This document shows positions 53,382 to 63,861 of a DNA stretch of 64,000 nucleotides, piece after piece. The position numbers were made by a program, and so were the translations under genes. The notes under the pieces are model-generated. The model was not told the origin of the DNA. It worked only from the letters and a program-made list of their open reading frames with translations, and did not search any database. Position 1 is the first letter of the stretch. Every line of letters starts with the position of its first letter. Source of the stretch: Sycon ciliatum (taxonomy: Eukaryota > Porifera > Calcarea > Leucosolenida > Sycettidae); the NCBI RefSeq assembly GCF_964019385.1, contig NC_088649.1, forward strand, positions 20,733,508 to 20,797,507, written 5' to 3'.

Positions 53382-54310
53382 TCCGAGTTGATAGATGATC
53401 CCTTGATGGCATCATACGATTCATCAGCTGGGCGTGTCTCAGTATGGATATTTGGTAGGCCATTTAGCAGATCCTTTGCCTCATCATCACCTGCAGGTGA
53501 TCGGGATGGTGGAGAAGCGGAGTCATACTTGTCGAAATTCCATAGACGTGAGTACAGAGGTCTAGGCCAGAACTCTCTCGAATTTACTAGTACTGCACTC
53601 TTAGCATCCACAACAAGGCGTGCCGAGGAGGACCTTTCCTTTTTGAAAATTGTGCATTCGTAGATCTTGACGTTCACTTTGGCTTCACTTGCTCTGATGG
53701 TCACAAACTCAGCAATCTTCTCAGGTACTGCACTGCAGGGAAGATTGCCAATGAACATCACACACTTCCTTCCGGCAGGCTTTCGTTCACAAACAAGTTC
53801 CCATACTCCACTGTCTTTGTTGTCATTTTCGAAATTGAGATGAGCTGAGATGGAAGCATATATTATTTCGAATTTCCGAGCTGCGATACGATTGTGCTCT
53901 CAGGAGAGGAACTAGAGCTGTCGACAGCTACGGAGGTCTCGGAGTTCGTACAGTGGTCGCTGTCTGGAGTACTCGTATTTGTATTCATTGATGTGGCAGC
54001 GCCACCAGGTCGGATTTTTCAATTTTTGGCCTTTCTTGTTCGTTGTTTTTTGGTCGACTTTTTCGGAAATTCCATCACCGTGATCAAATGCCGATGATCC
54101 AGCAGCTTTCAGAGACAGTTCTTCAACCTTCCGGGTGAGCAGATCAATCATGGACATCAAACGCTTCTCTCGATCTGCTGCCCCGCGTCGCTCTCGCTGT
54201 ATTTCGTCTACAATTTCGACCATGCCGTTTTGGCAATCACTACATTTGTTTGTAAGAACTGAGCTGGGTGAAGGACTCCCTACTTGCACTTGTCGCCATG
54301 GCCAGGGCAA
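53378..54310 (-). pseudogene. LINE family B ORF1, coiled coil and RRM-like domain
   Basis: The N-terminal frame (54310-53912) has a CSDCQ motif and a coiled coil (EIVDEIQRERRGAADREKRL, SMIDLLTRKVEEL). After a break the second frame (53761-53378) has an RRM-like domain (MMFIGNLPCSAVPEKIAEFV, SSARLVVDAKSAVLV, FWPRPLYSRLWNF) similar to ORF1 of the LINE at 23.6-24.4 kb. It overlaps the start of ORF2 by 4 bases. Confidence 0.65.
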
Positions 54311-55734
54311 AAAGACTCCTGATATGGGACAACCTAAAACAGAAAACTTTCACAAAAGGATGCAGAGCTCTCAAAACTGCATCCGCATCCCAGTCCGCAA
54401 AAAGTTAAATGTAACAGGTAGGTTTTCTTCTGGTAAGTTGGAGATGGCTATGATGAGTCAGGACTTCAGATTACCTCTGCAAATACAGGTCGGAAATGCA
54501 GTGTCTAATGGGTAGGGCGGTAGGTCACCAGCTTTATCAATACTATCTTTGGTAAGCCAAAATTAGTGCTTTGTGTTTATATCTCCTACCAATAGAAACA
54601 GAGAGTTAATATTTCAGAGACTTATACAGGGCTCCAATATTTGCCAGGAACGCATACGGATTTGTGTTTGGAGGACGGTAGGAGCAGTGAACTGTACGTG
54701 ATACGCAAGTCGGCACTGGACAGCAGTGCTTACCTGTATAAGATAAGACTTGGTCAGCAGAGACACTGTGCTGCTCCGGGCAGCTGGTGTAGCCCATGCT
54801 TTAGGTAACCTTTTCAGCGGGAAATGTGACTGTGTGCCCGCAACTCCGTTGATGATACCTTTCACAATGGGTCCTGTGCGCCATTGTCTGCAGCGAGCTC
54901 TCCGGCCTACAAGTCCGGTGCAGTAACCCCCTCCGACTTGCTGGAGTGCTAGAAGTATTGTCTATAGGGCGGAGCTGAATAAAAATGCCTCCCTCTCTCT
55001 CCGGAAAACACTCTATACTATACCAATAACCAACTGAGAGTGGTGAATGAGGCGCATTATACCCTACCCCCACCCCTTCTCACGACGTATTCTGTACCTT
55101 GCATAGAAAAAATGCTACATAAAGTGATCACATGTACTCTCTCCATAAACTCATGGAACGTCTTACCTCCATTTTAGAGCAAATCAGTATGCATGCTGTC
55201 AGTAGCATCCTCTGATCTGCCTCTAACTAGCCTTGGATGACCTTGTTGTTCTCTGTTTGTCAGAGAAATATTTTTCCTACATGACATATGCATCAAGTAC
55301 ACAGAAAATGACAGAACTCGGACTGACTAAAACTGAAAGAGACCTACTTAGCTTTCGCGACAACAAAATAGCATCCAAGTAACGGAATCACATGAAAGCT
55401 GACTGTATTGGTTGAAACAAATGTAAGCACTGTCTCCAATATAAGTGCCTTCTCCTATATATGCACAGGGTGGAGAGATGTTGAAGAATAGAAGCACAGC
55501 GCTTATCGTGCGAGCACGTCAAAACCTATCGCACAGAACAGCTCCAAGTAGCGCAATATCTAGCCAACAAGGTCGATGATGCATACAGGTATTAGGAAAT
55601 TATCTCACATACAGCAATGCTGACTGGTTTTATTTCACACAACGGACCACTGATGTAGGCCAGATATCATCAATGACTTAACACTGCAAGTGTTAAAGAG
55701 ACATGGACATAGTAATGCATTAACTTGCACATAC
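54311..55734. other. No gene recognised; intron/3' region of the EGF gene possible
   Basis: No supported exon. A minus-strand stretch at about 54860-54963 has AG and GT at its ends but its frame does not continue the transmembrane exon, so it was not called. Confidence 0.4.
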
Positions 55735-55855
55735 CTCAATCCAAGAGACTTTCTCCTTGACAGTGTTAAAACAACACCTCCAAACACTGCACCCGCAAAA
55801 AAGCTTCCAATGACAAATCCTGCCAGTGCCCCAGTGCTCAATTTGGAATTTTCAC
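55735..55855 (-). CDS. Transmembrane exon of a host membrane protein
   Basis: On the minus strand a pyrimidine-rich stretch ending ATTCCAG precedes GTGAAAATTCC, and GTATGTGC follows the exon. The exon encodes [20 protein letters not shown] and [20 protein letters not shown]: a ~23-residue hydrophobic, glycine- and alanine-rich helix closed by a basic stop-transfer cluster. It starts in phase 1, the phase in which the two upstream EGF exons end, so it may be the membrane anchor of the same gene. The distance (over 4 kb) and missing linking exons leave this open. Confidence 0.55.
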
Positions 55856-55944
55856 CTGGAATAATTATTGTGGTGACTACTTCTCCAGTCAAAAAAGTCA
55901 AAAGAAAGACACCACACCAGTATACAAGTACCGAAGCACACACG

Positions 55945-56050
55945 CATGCATGCATGCACACATACACACACACACACACACACACATGCACACATACACA
56001 CACATGCATGCACACATACACACACACACACATGCACATATACACACACG
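55945..56050. repeat. (CA)n-rich microsatellite
   Basis: Tandem CACA and CATGCA units; it creates spurious Thr-His and Cys-Val frames. Confidence 0.9.
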
Positions 56051-56077
56051 TGCAAACATGGAGGCTATGGAGTTGTT

Positions 56078-56251
56078 TTAAGGGCTCGGCCTGACAACAA
56101 GGTTTCGTGCCCCATCAAAATACTCTTCTACTACATCGTCCAACACAGACGAAGCACGCACAACAGGTTTGCCATCTGTTTCAGAGTCCCAAACTACGGT
56201 AATGTCCGGTGTAAAAGCCTGGCTCACATACTGGAGAAGGCTATTTTGAAA
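56078..56251 (-). CDS. Possible exon, host gene (weak)
   Basis: A minus-strand frame follows CCTTCTCCAG, a plausible splice acceptor, with [20 protein letters not shown] and [16 protein letters not shown] before a stop. It looks like folded protein (alternating hydrophobic residues), but no donor site is clear and no family was recognised. Confidence 0.3.
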   Translation of the reverse strand, partial: FQNSLLQYVSQAFTPDITVVWDSETDGKPVVRASSVLDDVVEEYFDGARNLVVRPSP

Positions 56252-56283
56252 AAAAATCTTGATTTTTAAGATCAGCACATTTA

Positions 56284-56676
56284 GGGCAAGTTCGATTGGT
56301 AAGGATCAGGATCGGGATCCAAATCTCAGATCCGTTGGATCCTTCAGAGTCAACTGGACACTTTTTTGGGCCTTGACTGTTGCCATGTTGACAAAGTAAT
56401 AAAAAGTCGTACTCACCGCGCCAGTTGTGCAAGAGGTCAACAAGCTCTGTCTTCATCCACACGGGCGTACCACAATGTGTACAAAAACGATTTTTACCCG
56501 CCACATACGCACAAAGGTCACATTTGGATCCGTTGGATCCGGTCAACCCTGCTCCCCGAGGTGGGTTGACCGGATTCAAATCCGAAGGATCCGGATCCAG
56601 ATTCGACCAATCGAAAGGGTGCGAATCCAGTGGATCTGGTGGATCGGGATCCCGATCCTACCAATCGAATATGCCC
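56284..56676. mobile_element. 393-bp GGATCC-rich MITE
   Basis: Inverted ends GGGCAAGTTCGATTGGTAAGG and GGGCATATTCGATTGGTAGG (right end read in complement) are flanked by TTA on both sides (56281-56283 and 56677-56679), a TWA duplication as in PIF/Harbinger. The interior is dense in GGATCC, GATCCGG and GGGATCC motifs near both ends. Confidence 0.9.
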
Positions 56677-56679
56677 TTA

Positions 56680-59130
56680 GCCTCATAATCCTTGTTAGTA
56701 TTGGCGTAGATGGGGAGATGTTAAGAAGGAAGGAACAAAGGGTCACAGGTTACCCGTTGCTGTCCAACATTGGCAATTATAAGCTTGTTATTGTGATGAA
56801 TCATACTGTGCAACAGTTAGCATAACAATGACTGATATGGTACTGCCATTCAAGGATCTGACGTTTAGCTCAATGACGTCTTGAATACACATGCCAACAG
56901 CCTTATCAAGCAATCAAGCTTGTAATTGCCTGTGTTTGGCACTTATGGATAACCTGTGAATCTCTGGTCCTTTCTTCTCGCAAACCTAGAAACCTCAGTT
57001 GACATTAGCTGGCACAAGAATCAGCACGGCTGTTATACGCGCCATTAAGGTATCCTTTGCAGAGCAGGTTTGACATGTGTGGGAGTAAACGGTGCAGGAA
57101 ATTATGAAGCCGTAGTGCAACACATTTGCAGTTAGTGAGGAAAAGCTTGAGGGGAAAGTCTGAGAAAAAACTGAAACAAATTCCGCCAAACAAGGACGAA
57201 ATAAATACTCTGTGTATAAAGTGGCTTTTTCCGTCAAAGTCAGGCAAACCCGTAACCTCCTTAAATCGTTAGCAAAAAGTCCCCACTGTTTCATCCAGGT
57301 GATGATCAAGTGGCGAACATTTGCAGCGGAGAGACTGTTTTCGTGTTTGGATTGAAGAAAAGAAGAGAAGCTAAAAACATTACCAACGCATTCAACTGAG
57401 AGCATGGAGCCAGTAAATCAGTGAGTCCTTCAAATCCCTATCCTTTGTACGACTCATCTGTTTTCTTTCTGCATGCCATATGGAAACTGGATACGATGGA
57501 GCCATTTGGACCTCTTTTATACGCTATTTTTACATAACAAATCGAACAAGTCTGAGTATCGCTGGATCAGATTATGTCGTGTGCGCCATATGCTGTGATT
57601 TGTTGATCAGCGATTTCCTTCCGGATGGCAGGGAAAAAAACCTGGATAAGCGGCGTCTGTCTGTGCATGTAAAGATTGGCCTGGGCTCGGCAATTTGTTC
57701 TGTAAATGTATACGCCCATCTGGTCAACCAAGTTTGAGATGGCGAGCTTTAGACCTTTGCCAAATCACAAAAAAACACAGAATAGATGTACTTCGGAATC
57801 TCACAGCCTAGCATTCCCCTCTAGTTGGCCTGACCTGGCACATCTCAACTCTCACGTCCATTGAAAGTCTACGTTCATGACCAATGTTGATGATCTAAGG
57901 AGAGATTCCTAGACTCACGGTTTTCTTCACTCCCCATAATCCAGGATAAATAATCTTGTTCTTAATCTTTTCTCCCTTTCCATCGCCATCATAACATTGG
58001 GCATGATTGCTCGTTTGACTTGCGATGTAAAATAAAAGCAATACAATAAAAATTATTTTTTAGTTCGCCTGAAGTAGTTTAGCTGCCCCAAAGACTCAGC
58101 AGAGCTGATTGGTAGCCGTCGTAATGTCAGAGATTCCAACTAACTGTTAGGAATGACCAGAATACTCGATACATATATTTCCACTCGGTTCTCACCAAAG
58201 GGGAGTTGAACAGAATTAAATTCCCTAGTTCATTGTTTACAACGTTTTTTGTGGACCGATGCGCAGGTGCGGCAGTCCAGTGAACATACGGCAACTAAAA
58301 GCGTATATGCGTGTACAGCCCAGCCAACCTGTTTCTACATGCCAACCACCCCAAGGCATGCTGCAATACCGCAGATAATCTAACCAAGACCCTAGACAGC
58401 CACTCTATTTCGGGGTATCAGATTACTTGTCTCCTCCCCATTTCAGATTTGTGCCGGAAGATAAGCGTCTTTTGGCTGGTGCGAAGGAAGTAAAGTATCT
58501 TGCACAAGATTGCCGGGCAAGACTTAGCAGTGTTTGTATCATGTTGCAGCATCTTATTCATCTCAAAGCGCTTGTGCATCTGAGTTAGGCAAATGCATGC
58601 TAGACTAAGAGTGCCGCACACTGGACTGTTACCATATCAGTGGGCCAATTTGGAACATCGCTAGATTGATGTACATGTACATGTAATTTTTAATTTTATC
58701 GGATTCCGATAGTAACATGGACAAATGTGGGGACAAGTTATGCTCTCGAGTCCACCAACTGAACCAGATTTTGAAACGCCAGACGTGCATATTCTAGTAC
58801 AAAGCTGGCAGAGAGTATTGGGACATTCCACGGCATGAAAGTCAGCTTGAGAGCTGCTTGATAGCGCTAACAAACGGCTTTCCAACTTGGAAGAAAGAAA
58901 GAAAAAAGAAAGATTGGCGGTTCGGGTGAGAATCGGCTGGATACTGAATTTTCTGCATCCGCTGGGACGCCACAACGCACCAAGATCAAGGCACAAATGC
59001 AGCTCCTTAAACGGTGGGAGTTGAGTAAATAGACCCATCACCAATGCGTCAAAGACAGAAAATACGATCCGCTGCATCCATGCTTCCCTCGTGCCCTACA
59101 ATGAGTTCCCAATTAACTGTGGGTTGCAGC
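56680..59130. other. No gene recognised; probable intron
   Basis: Short frames only and no recognisable motif or repeat ends. It lies between the putative transmembrane exon and the EGF exons on the minus strand and may be intronic. Confidence 0.4.
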
Positions 59131-59134
59131 AGGG

Positions 59135-59220
59135 CTGGAAAAATCCTTTAGCTTACTAGCAGGACTTGAACCTGGTACCCTCTGTTTCTCAATCATGGTC
59201 TTAGACCATCCCACTATACC
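59135..59220 (-). other. tRNA-like sequence
   Basis: The minus strand has GGTTCAAGTCCT (box B) at 59162-59172, with a T arm pairing at four of five positions, and an AGTGGGATGGTCTAAGA stretch upstream that resembles box A. The acceptor stem is not convincing, so this may be a SINE head or a decayed tRNA. Confidence 0.35.
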
Positions 59221-59936
59221 TGCCATTGCCAATTTGGAAGGTTCATGGATATTAGTTCATTCCATAAAGTCTTAGAATGTAGCTTGTGGTCGGCTCGATG
59301 GTGTTTGCCTTCCCGTCTTTGGAATTTACATTAATGTCTGACTGTTGCACATCTGACTGTTCAAAATCTGGTTCAGTTGATGGACTAATCAAACAATTAT
59401 GCCCAAGATTTTCCATGGTACAATTTTATAGTATTCCCAAAAGTGTTCGCCTGCCGAGAGAGATTCCAGAATATCCTTAATACCAAAGCTTTATAAGGTG
59501 TGATGAACAATAGGCGGGCAAAGAAATAACATAGTGTAGAACAGGGCTCTGCGCTTGAACAAACGTAAGCGTGCAGAACAGGAATAATAAAATTTAATGA
59601 TGAAACGTGTGCCAAAGATAAACCCCTAAAGAAACCGCAATGCGTGGTAACGTTACATATTCATCGGATTTCCGCTAAAGTGAGACCAATTCTAGTAGAA
59701 CTGTTCGGGCAGTTCTTAATTTAGTTTCATCTTTTAGTGTACTCCCGTCGATAACGACTGGTGCGAATAGGTCCGCACACAAGAAAGTGGTCTATTGATC
59801 GTGACTCCACTAAATCTCAACTGAATTTCATAATCGAAACACCTAGCAGGTAGCAGAGAATCCCAGCTGTCGGCTCAAAAAACTCTCAGCTCTCAACGTC
59901 GATGTTTACCGTGAATTAAAACAAATTGTAACATAC

Positions 59937-60059
59937 CTTTGCAGGATGTGCCGTCACCTGAAAACCCAGATTTACATGTGCAGTTGTAGGACCCAACCGT
60001 ATTGGTACAGTTAGCATTGGAGCTGCAGTTGTGAGTCTGATATAGACACTCATCTGCAT
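59937..60059 (-). CDS. Calcium-binding EGF-like exon 2
   Basis: A 123-bp exon bounded by TGGTTTAG (acceptor) and GTATGTTAC (donor). It is in phase 1-1 and encodes one domain: DADECLYQTHNCSSNANCTN, TVGSYNCTCKSGFSGDGTSC. It has six cysteines, the D-x-D-E calcium site and the N...Y/F asparagine-hydroxylation-like consensus of cbEGF domains. Symmetrical phase allows duplication or skipping without frameshift. It belongs to an extracellular or membrane protein transcribed leftward. Confidence 0.85.
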
Positions 60060-60257
60060 CTAAACCACAAGCCAGGTTTAAACACAATGACGTGAATCAT
60101 AGGAGGGACCATACAAACTATATGGCGAAACGTACGTTGTGCGAAATTATTTGTTATCATAGTCAACTCGTTTCCAATACTGTCATGCATGAGGAGTACT
60201 GTTAGATACTGGTGTCCGGTTTTCAACGATTCCTTTTTGCAAAGCTTCCCACTTTCT

Positions 60258-60500
60258 TTATCTCTGATATTGCTGACCCATCAAAGTTAGTTTGTGTGTT
60301 GTTTGCCGCTTAGAATTGCAGTTGGACCAAATTGTCATGTTAGTACCGTCATGGTCCTGTAAAAGTCGGCATTCTTTGTTGCCGCGGCACTTAGCTTGTG
60401 CGCATTTTCGCTGCACGTACCTTCCCCTCATTGGTCCTACCATAACCTTGAACCATTCAAGCTGGAAGGCTGTTGGTTTGCACACTGGAGGTTTGTGAGA
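60258..60500 (-). CDS. Possible cysteine-containing exon (weak)
   Basis: A minus-strand frame after CAAACCTCCAG reads VCKPTAFQLEWFKV, KCAQAKCRGNKECRLL and NMTIWSNCNSK, with six cysteines and an N-glycosylation site. This suits an extracellular module upstream of the EGF exon. A GGTACGTG donor-like site lies inside it. No family recognised. Confidence 0.25.
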   Translation of the reverse strand, partial: SHKPPVCKPTAFQLEWFKVMVGPMRGRYVQRKCAQAKCRGNKECRLLQDHDGTNMTIWSNCNSKRQTTHKLTLMGQQYQR

Positions 60501-61114
60501 GCTAGGTCTCAGGACGTGCAATGTCTCACTAACAGGTCGGTTGTGTGCCCTGTTATCGGACTTTCTGACTGCTTATTATCTTGCTTCAGTCGTGGATAGT
60601 TGCTTCATAACTCGTTTCAATGTGATTTCCTCTATTTTAATATAATTATTACACCGAAAAAAAGACCCGGGGAGTTATTATTAGTTAAAGTGGATTTAGC
60701 ATAGCTGGCATCAGGCGAAGGTCCCTGAACTGAGCCCTGGCTGTGTACTGTCGATTTTATTAAGTCTTTCCCGGTTGTATTTGTCCATCAAATCGGTTAA
60801 CCCTTTGAGGTGCCACTCAATGCGTGAATTACTATTAGTTGGAATTACATTGCAACGTTGAAGGAGAGAGGGACAAGCCTAATTAACACATTATACCTGA
60901 CACAATTAGGTGAAATATTTCAAATTAATTGGAATGAACACTAAAGGCGTGCAGGAATGAACACGGATGGAGAGCCTTTAATTTATCAAAATAATTGATG
61001 CAATGTTATCGCATGAGCTGATTGTTTAGTAACTGGTGGTGTTAGTGGACATTATAGCGTAAAGTGTAGTTCCTTGGTCCTTTTTATTTTTATAAACACT
61101 AAAGGTGTATGATG
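60501..61114. other. No gene recognised; short duplicated block
   Basis: About 60588-60650 (GTCGTGGATAGTTGCTTCAT, AACTCGTTTCAATGTG) recurs with changes at about 61496-61560. No exon recognised. Confidence 0.4.
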
Positions 61115-61384
61115 TATTGAGTTGAATGTCGGCACTGCGATGGCCGATATGTTGGTAGAATCGCTGAGCTCATGAGCACTCACATCAAACAACATGTAAC
61201 CATTAGGATATTGTCAAAAGCAGCAACTCGCCTACGGCCGAGGCGTGGCAAACAGACCCACACGAACACAGTAGACCCAGTTTCAATCACAGGGGAGCAT
61301 ACCTTCTTCGTTTTTGTTTGCGATGTGCTCGCAATTGCAGCCACCAATCTCTCATCAGGATTTGAGGACAAAGGATTGATATAG
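61115..61384 (+). pseudogene. Penelope-like GIY-YIG fragment, degenerate
   Basis: The plus strand reads ECRHCDGRYVGRIAELMSTH, IKQHVT, RLRPRRGKQTH, similar to the YVGRT...RIKQHVP core of another Penelope-like endonuclease lineage. Only about 50 residues are recognisable. It lies in the intron between the two EGF exons. Confidence 0.4.
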
Positions 61385-61812
61385 AATGCATCCATAACTT
61401 TAACTTTGAATAACTTTGCATCCATAACTGACCCTATAAAAACATTTGAAAGAGATCCTTGAAAAAGCCCATTCTGGTTGCTTTTTATCTTATTAGAGTC
61501 GTGGACAGTTGTTCCACAACTCGTTCCAATGTGGTTTCTTCTGTTTAAACAAAACCCTGCCACAAACTTGTTCTCATTATTCCTGCTCTTGCTTGCCAGT
61601 GCTTTGGCCAAGTGGTTGTGGGCTAGCTTGCGAATCACAGTGTTCAAAGTGCCAGACCAGCGCTGGGAGCAGGGAGCGTGTACTGTGCTAACAAATGCGG
61701 TGAGCAGCTATGAATACACAGAAAACATTGTGAATAAGGTTCGTTGGATTCCTCACATTATGGCACCCTCCCTTACTTGGGTACCTCGAATAAAAAAACA
61801 GTTGCAACATAC

Positions 61813-61935
61813 CTTTGCAGGATGTGCCGTCACCTGAAAACCCAGAGTCACATGTGCAGTTGTAGGACCCAACAGAGTTTGTACAGGTAGCATTGGAGCT
61901 GCAATTGTGGGTCTGATATAGACATTCATCTCGAT
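61813..61935 (-). CDS. Calcium-binding EGF-like exon 1
   Basis: A 123-bp exon with the same length, phase (1-1), acceptor (TGGTTTAG) and donor (GTATGTTGC) as the exon at 59937. It encodes DRDECLYQTHNCSSNATCTN, SVGSYNCTCDSGFSGDGTSC. Only about five residues differ between the two, so they are a recent duplication. The exon lies upstream on the minus strand, and earlier exons would be beyond the right edge. Confidence 0.85.
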
Positions 61936-62680
61936 CTAAACCACAAGCCACGTTGAAACACAAGATGCACATCATGGCAGGGAAGAATGTTCAAGTCACA
62001 CCAAGAGCATGAACGGTTTTGCCTGCAATATAGTAAGTTGAAAGGCAGTGTCTGTACGCGAGGTATAAATTACAAAACGTGAGCATTTGTAACCCGTCTA
62101 CTCTCCGCACTCAATACTCGCAAAGCACATGCTTGCAGTGACGTAAATTATCATCAGTGTTCATCGTTTCACATGGAGAAGAAGAAGACCAAGGTGGTGC
62201 GAGTATGGGTACAGCCAAGAGTACATAAACCAGAGTGTGCAACTGTGCATATCAGATCTGAAATAGCGCAGTTCGTGCACTACGTCACCCTGATGAGGCC
62301 AGCCAAGCCGCGACTTGCGTACAGCTCGAGTTTTCATGTTTCTTAGCCTGGAAATCAGCCAAGTTTGCTTGATTTTAAACGTCCTGTTTCAGGATTTCGG
62401 TGTTTTGTGTGACTGTGTACGCTGCGTACATCCACCGACAAGTAAAGTCACCAGGATATCCGTCTCAAAAAACCGAAATCAGGACAAACTCAGTGAACTG
62501 CACCACCGCGACTGGTTATGCAACTTTTCACCGTACCTGTGGCTTACCATGCCGTCAGAAATGACAAAGTGCTTGAATTACGCTCCCACAGGAACCATCC
62601 CGAGTTGCACACTCTGCTTTATGTACTCTTGGTACAGCTATCCATGCATTCCGGCTGTGGTGTAGTAGTAGGCGTGTTCT
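61936..62680. other. No gene recognised
   Basis: No exon or repeat end was recognised. CCTGATGAGGCC at 62289 resembles half of a hammerhead core but lacks the rest. Confidence 0.45.
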
Positions 62681-62688
62681 AACTCACG

Positions 62689-62935
62689 GACGTCATCGAT
62701 GACGTCATAGCGATTTAACCCTAAAACCGGGGCGTTTTAACCCTATTTTTTTCTGATTTACTGTAAACTTTTGCGATTTAACCAAAAACGGAGCGTTTTA
62801 CACATGGCGTCATCGATGACGTAATGCGATTTAACCCTAATAACTGGGGTGTTTTAACCCTAAATTTTGCGATTTAACCCTAAATCTGTACGTTTTAACC
62901 CTAAAAATCGGGGCATATTTACCCTAATAATCCCG
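62689..62935. repeat. TTAACCCTAA-rich interspersed repeat with CRE palindromes
   Basis: Seven copies of an (TT)AACCCTA(A) motif alternate as GCGATTTAACCCTAA and GCGTTTTAACCCTAA types, about 20-30 bp apart. A perfect 18-bp palindrome GACGTCATCGATGACGTC is at 62689-62706, and a near-copy is at about 62807-62824. Confidence 0.85.
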
Positions 62936-63135
62936 GTATCGAAACACCTAGCAGGTAGCAGATAATCCCAGCTGTCGGCTCAAACAGCTCTCAGCTCTCT
63001 ACGTTGATGTTTAAGTTAAACGATCATTAACGCTCCATTGGACTCTTCTTATTATCGTGCCCTTTAATACTTACTTGGATACCGTGAATTACAAGAGAGC
63101 TTGGAAGCTCAGGGCCCTACACTATGCTTTTTTTG
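62936..63135. repeat. Duplicated intron blocks
   Basis: About 62938-63015 (CGAAACACCTAGCAGGTAGC, AATCCCAGCTGTCGGCTCAA) matches 59829-59910, just downstream of EGF exon 2. About 63095-63135 matches 17748-17805 in inverted form. Confidence 0.7.
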
Positions 63136-63159
63136 GCTTGATGACCTAGACAAAAAAGC

Positions 63160-63330
63160 ATAGGGATGTTATAAATTCTTTAAAAAATTCCTTTTTTTAA
63201 ACATAACCTGGGATTCGAACCCGCACTATCGCGCGCCCTGCATGCATCCCCCGATACACTTCGCATACATACTAATTCTTCCAAGTTGCTTGACGTTATG
63301 ATCTTGCATTTGAAAGCCCTATTTGAATAT
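63160..63330 (-). mobile_element. tRNA-derived SINE-like copy 1
   Basis: The minus strand has GGTTCGAATCC (box B) at 63211-63221 and, about 40 nt upstream, TGCGAAGTGTATCGGG as a possible box A; the 3' side ends in TTTAAAAAAAGG. About 63200-63320 is repeated at 63480-63600. Confidence 0.5.
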
Positions 63331-63449
63331 GCATTGTGGCCAACCGTCTTTGATGGTACGGCACGGGATAGGTACGGGACAGGTACGATCCAGGGTAATA
63401 CGACACCATCTACCGCCTTGATGACGGCAAAAAAACCATAGGTATGTTA

Positions 63450-63605
63450 TAAATTTTTCAAATCTCCTATTTTTTTTCAGGCATATTCTTGGATTCGAAC
63501 CCGCACTATCGCCCTACATGCATTCCCCCATACACTTCGCATTCATACCCATTCTTCCGAGTTGCTTCACGTTATGATCTTGCGTTTGAAAGCACTATTT
63601 GTACT
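63450..63605 (-). mobile_element. tRNA-derived SINE-like copy 2
   Basis: Same box B (63491-63501), GATAGTGCGGG stretch and upstream CATAACGTGAAGCAACTCGG region as copy 1, with the same A-rich 3' side (AAAAAAAATAGGAG). Confidence 0.5.
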
Positions 63606-63796
63606 GTAGAGATACCAAATTCAAATAAATTAATACCAATACCAATACCAATATTTGAATATTGCGGACAGCTGTATGTGGCCAGCTGTGTTTGATGGTA
63701 CGTTATACTGAGCTTGTATACAAACTCCCATCTCTCCCCACACAACACTCCAGACTTGTATTTTGCATATAACAGGTACTTCGATGACGAGAATAT

Positions 63797-63861
63797 AAAC
63801 TAGTATATAAACTGGTATATAAACTGGTATATAAACTGGTGTATAAACTGGTATATAAACT
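63797..63861. repeat. 13-bp minisatellite
   Basis: About five tandem copies of TATAAACTGGTA(T). A short ACCAATACCAAT run lies nearby at 63634-63652. The remaining 140 bp to the window end show no recognised feature. Confidence 0.9.

Larger units (their letters stand above)
51650..54310 (-). mobile_element. LINE family B, copy 2, with ORF1 but truncated RT
   Basis: Same family as 25.5-28.1 kb. ORF1 is present at the right and the RT stops at motif A (about 51655), where the sequence changes. It carries a MITE at 51730-52045. It retains the ~43 bp lost from copy 1 but has lost most of the endonuclease instead. Confidence 0.8.

Noticed and set aside
53415-53425. CTGATGA on the minus strand
   Set aside because: It is coding sequence of a LINE ORF1 region and has no downstream GAAA core.
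54801-55073. Cytoplasmic exon of the EGF/transmembrane gene
   Set aside because: The stretch with AG/GT ends at 54860-54963 gives a stop codon in the phase required by the transmembrane exon.
55635-56055. Cys-Val-rich frames on the minus strand
   Set aside because: Translations of the CA/GT microsatellite; only the transmembrane exon within this span has splice-site support.
61180-61647. 155-codon minus-strand frame
   Set aside because: It is antisense to the GIY-YIG-like fragment on the plus strand and shows no domain.
62289-62330. CTGATGAGGCC as a possible hammerhead
   Set aside because: Stem II could form, but the GAAA core is replaced by GCGA and no cleavage triplet or stem I partner is present.
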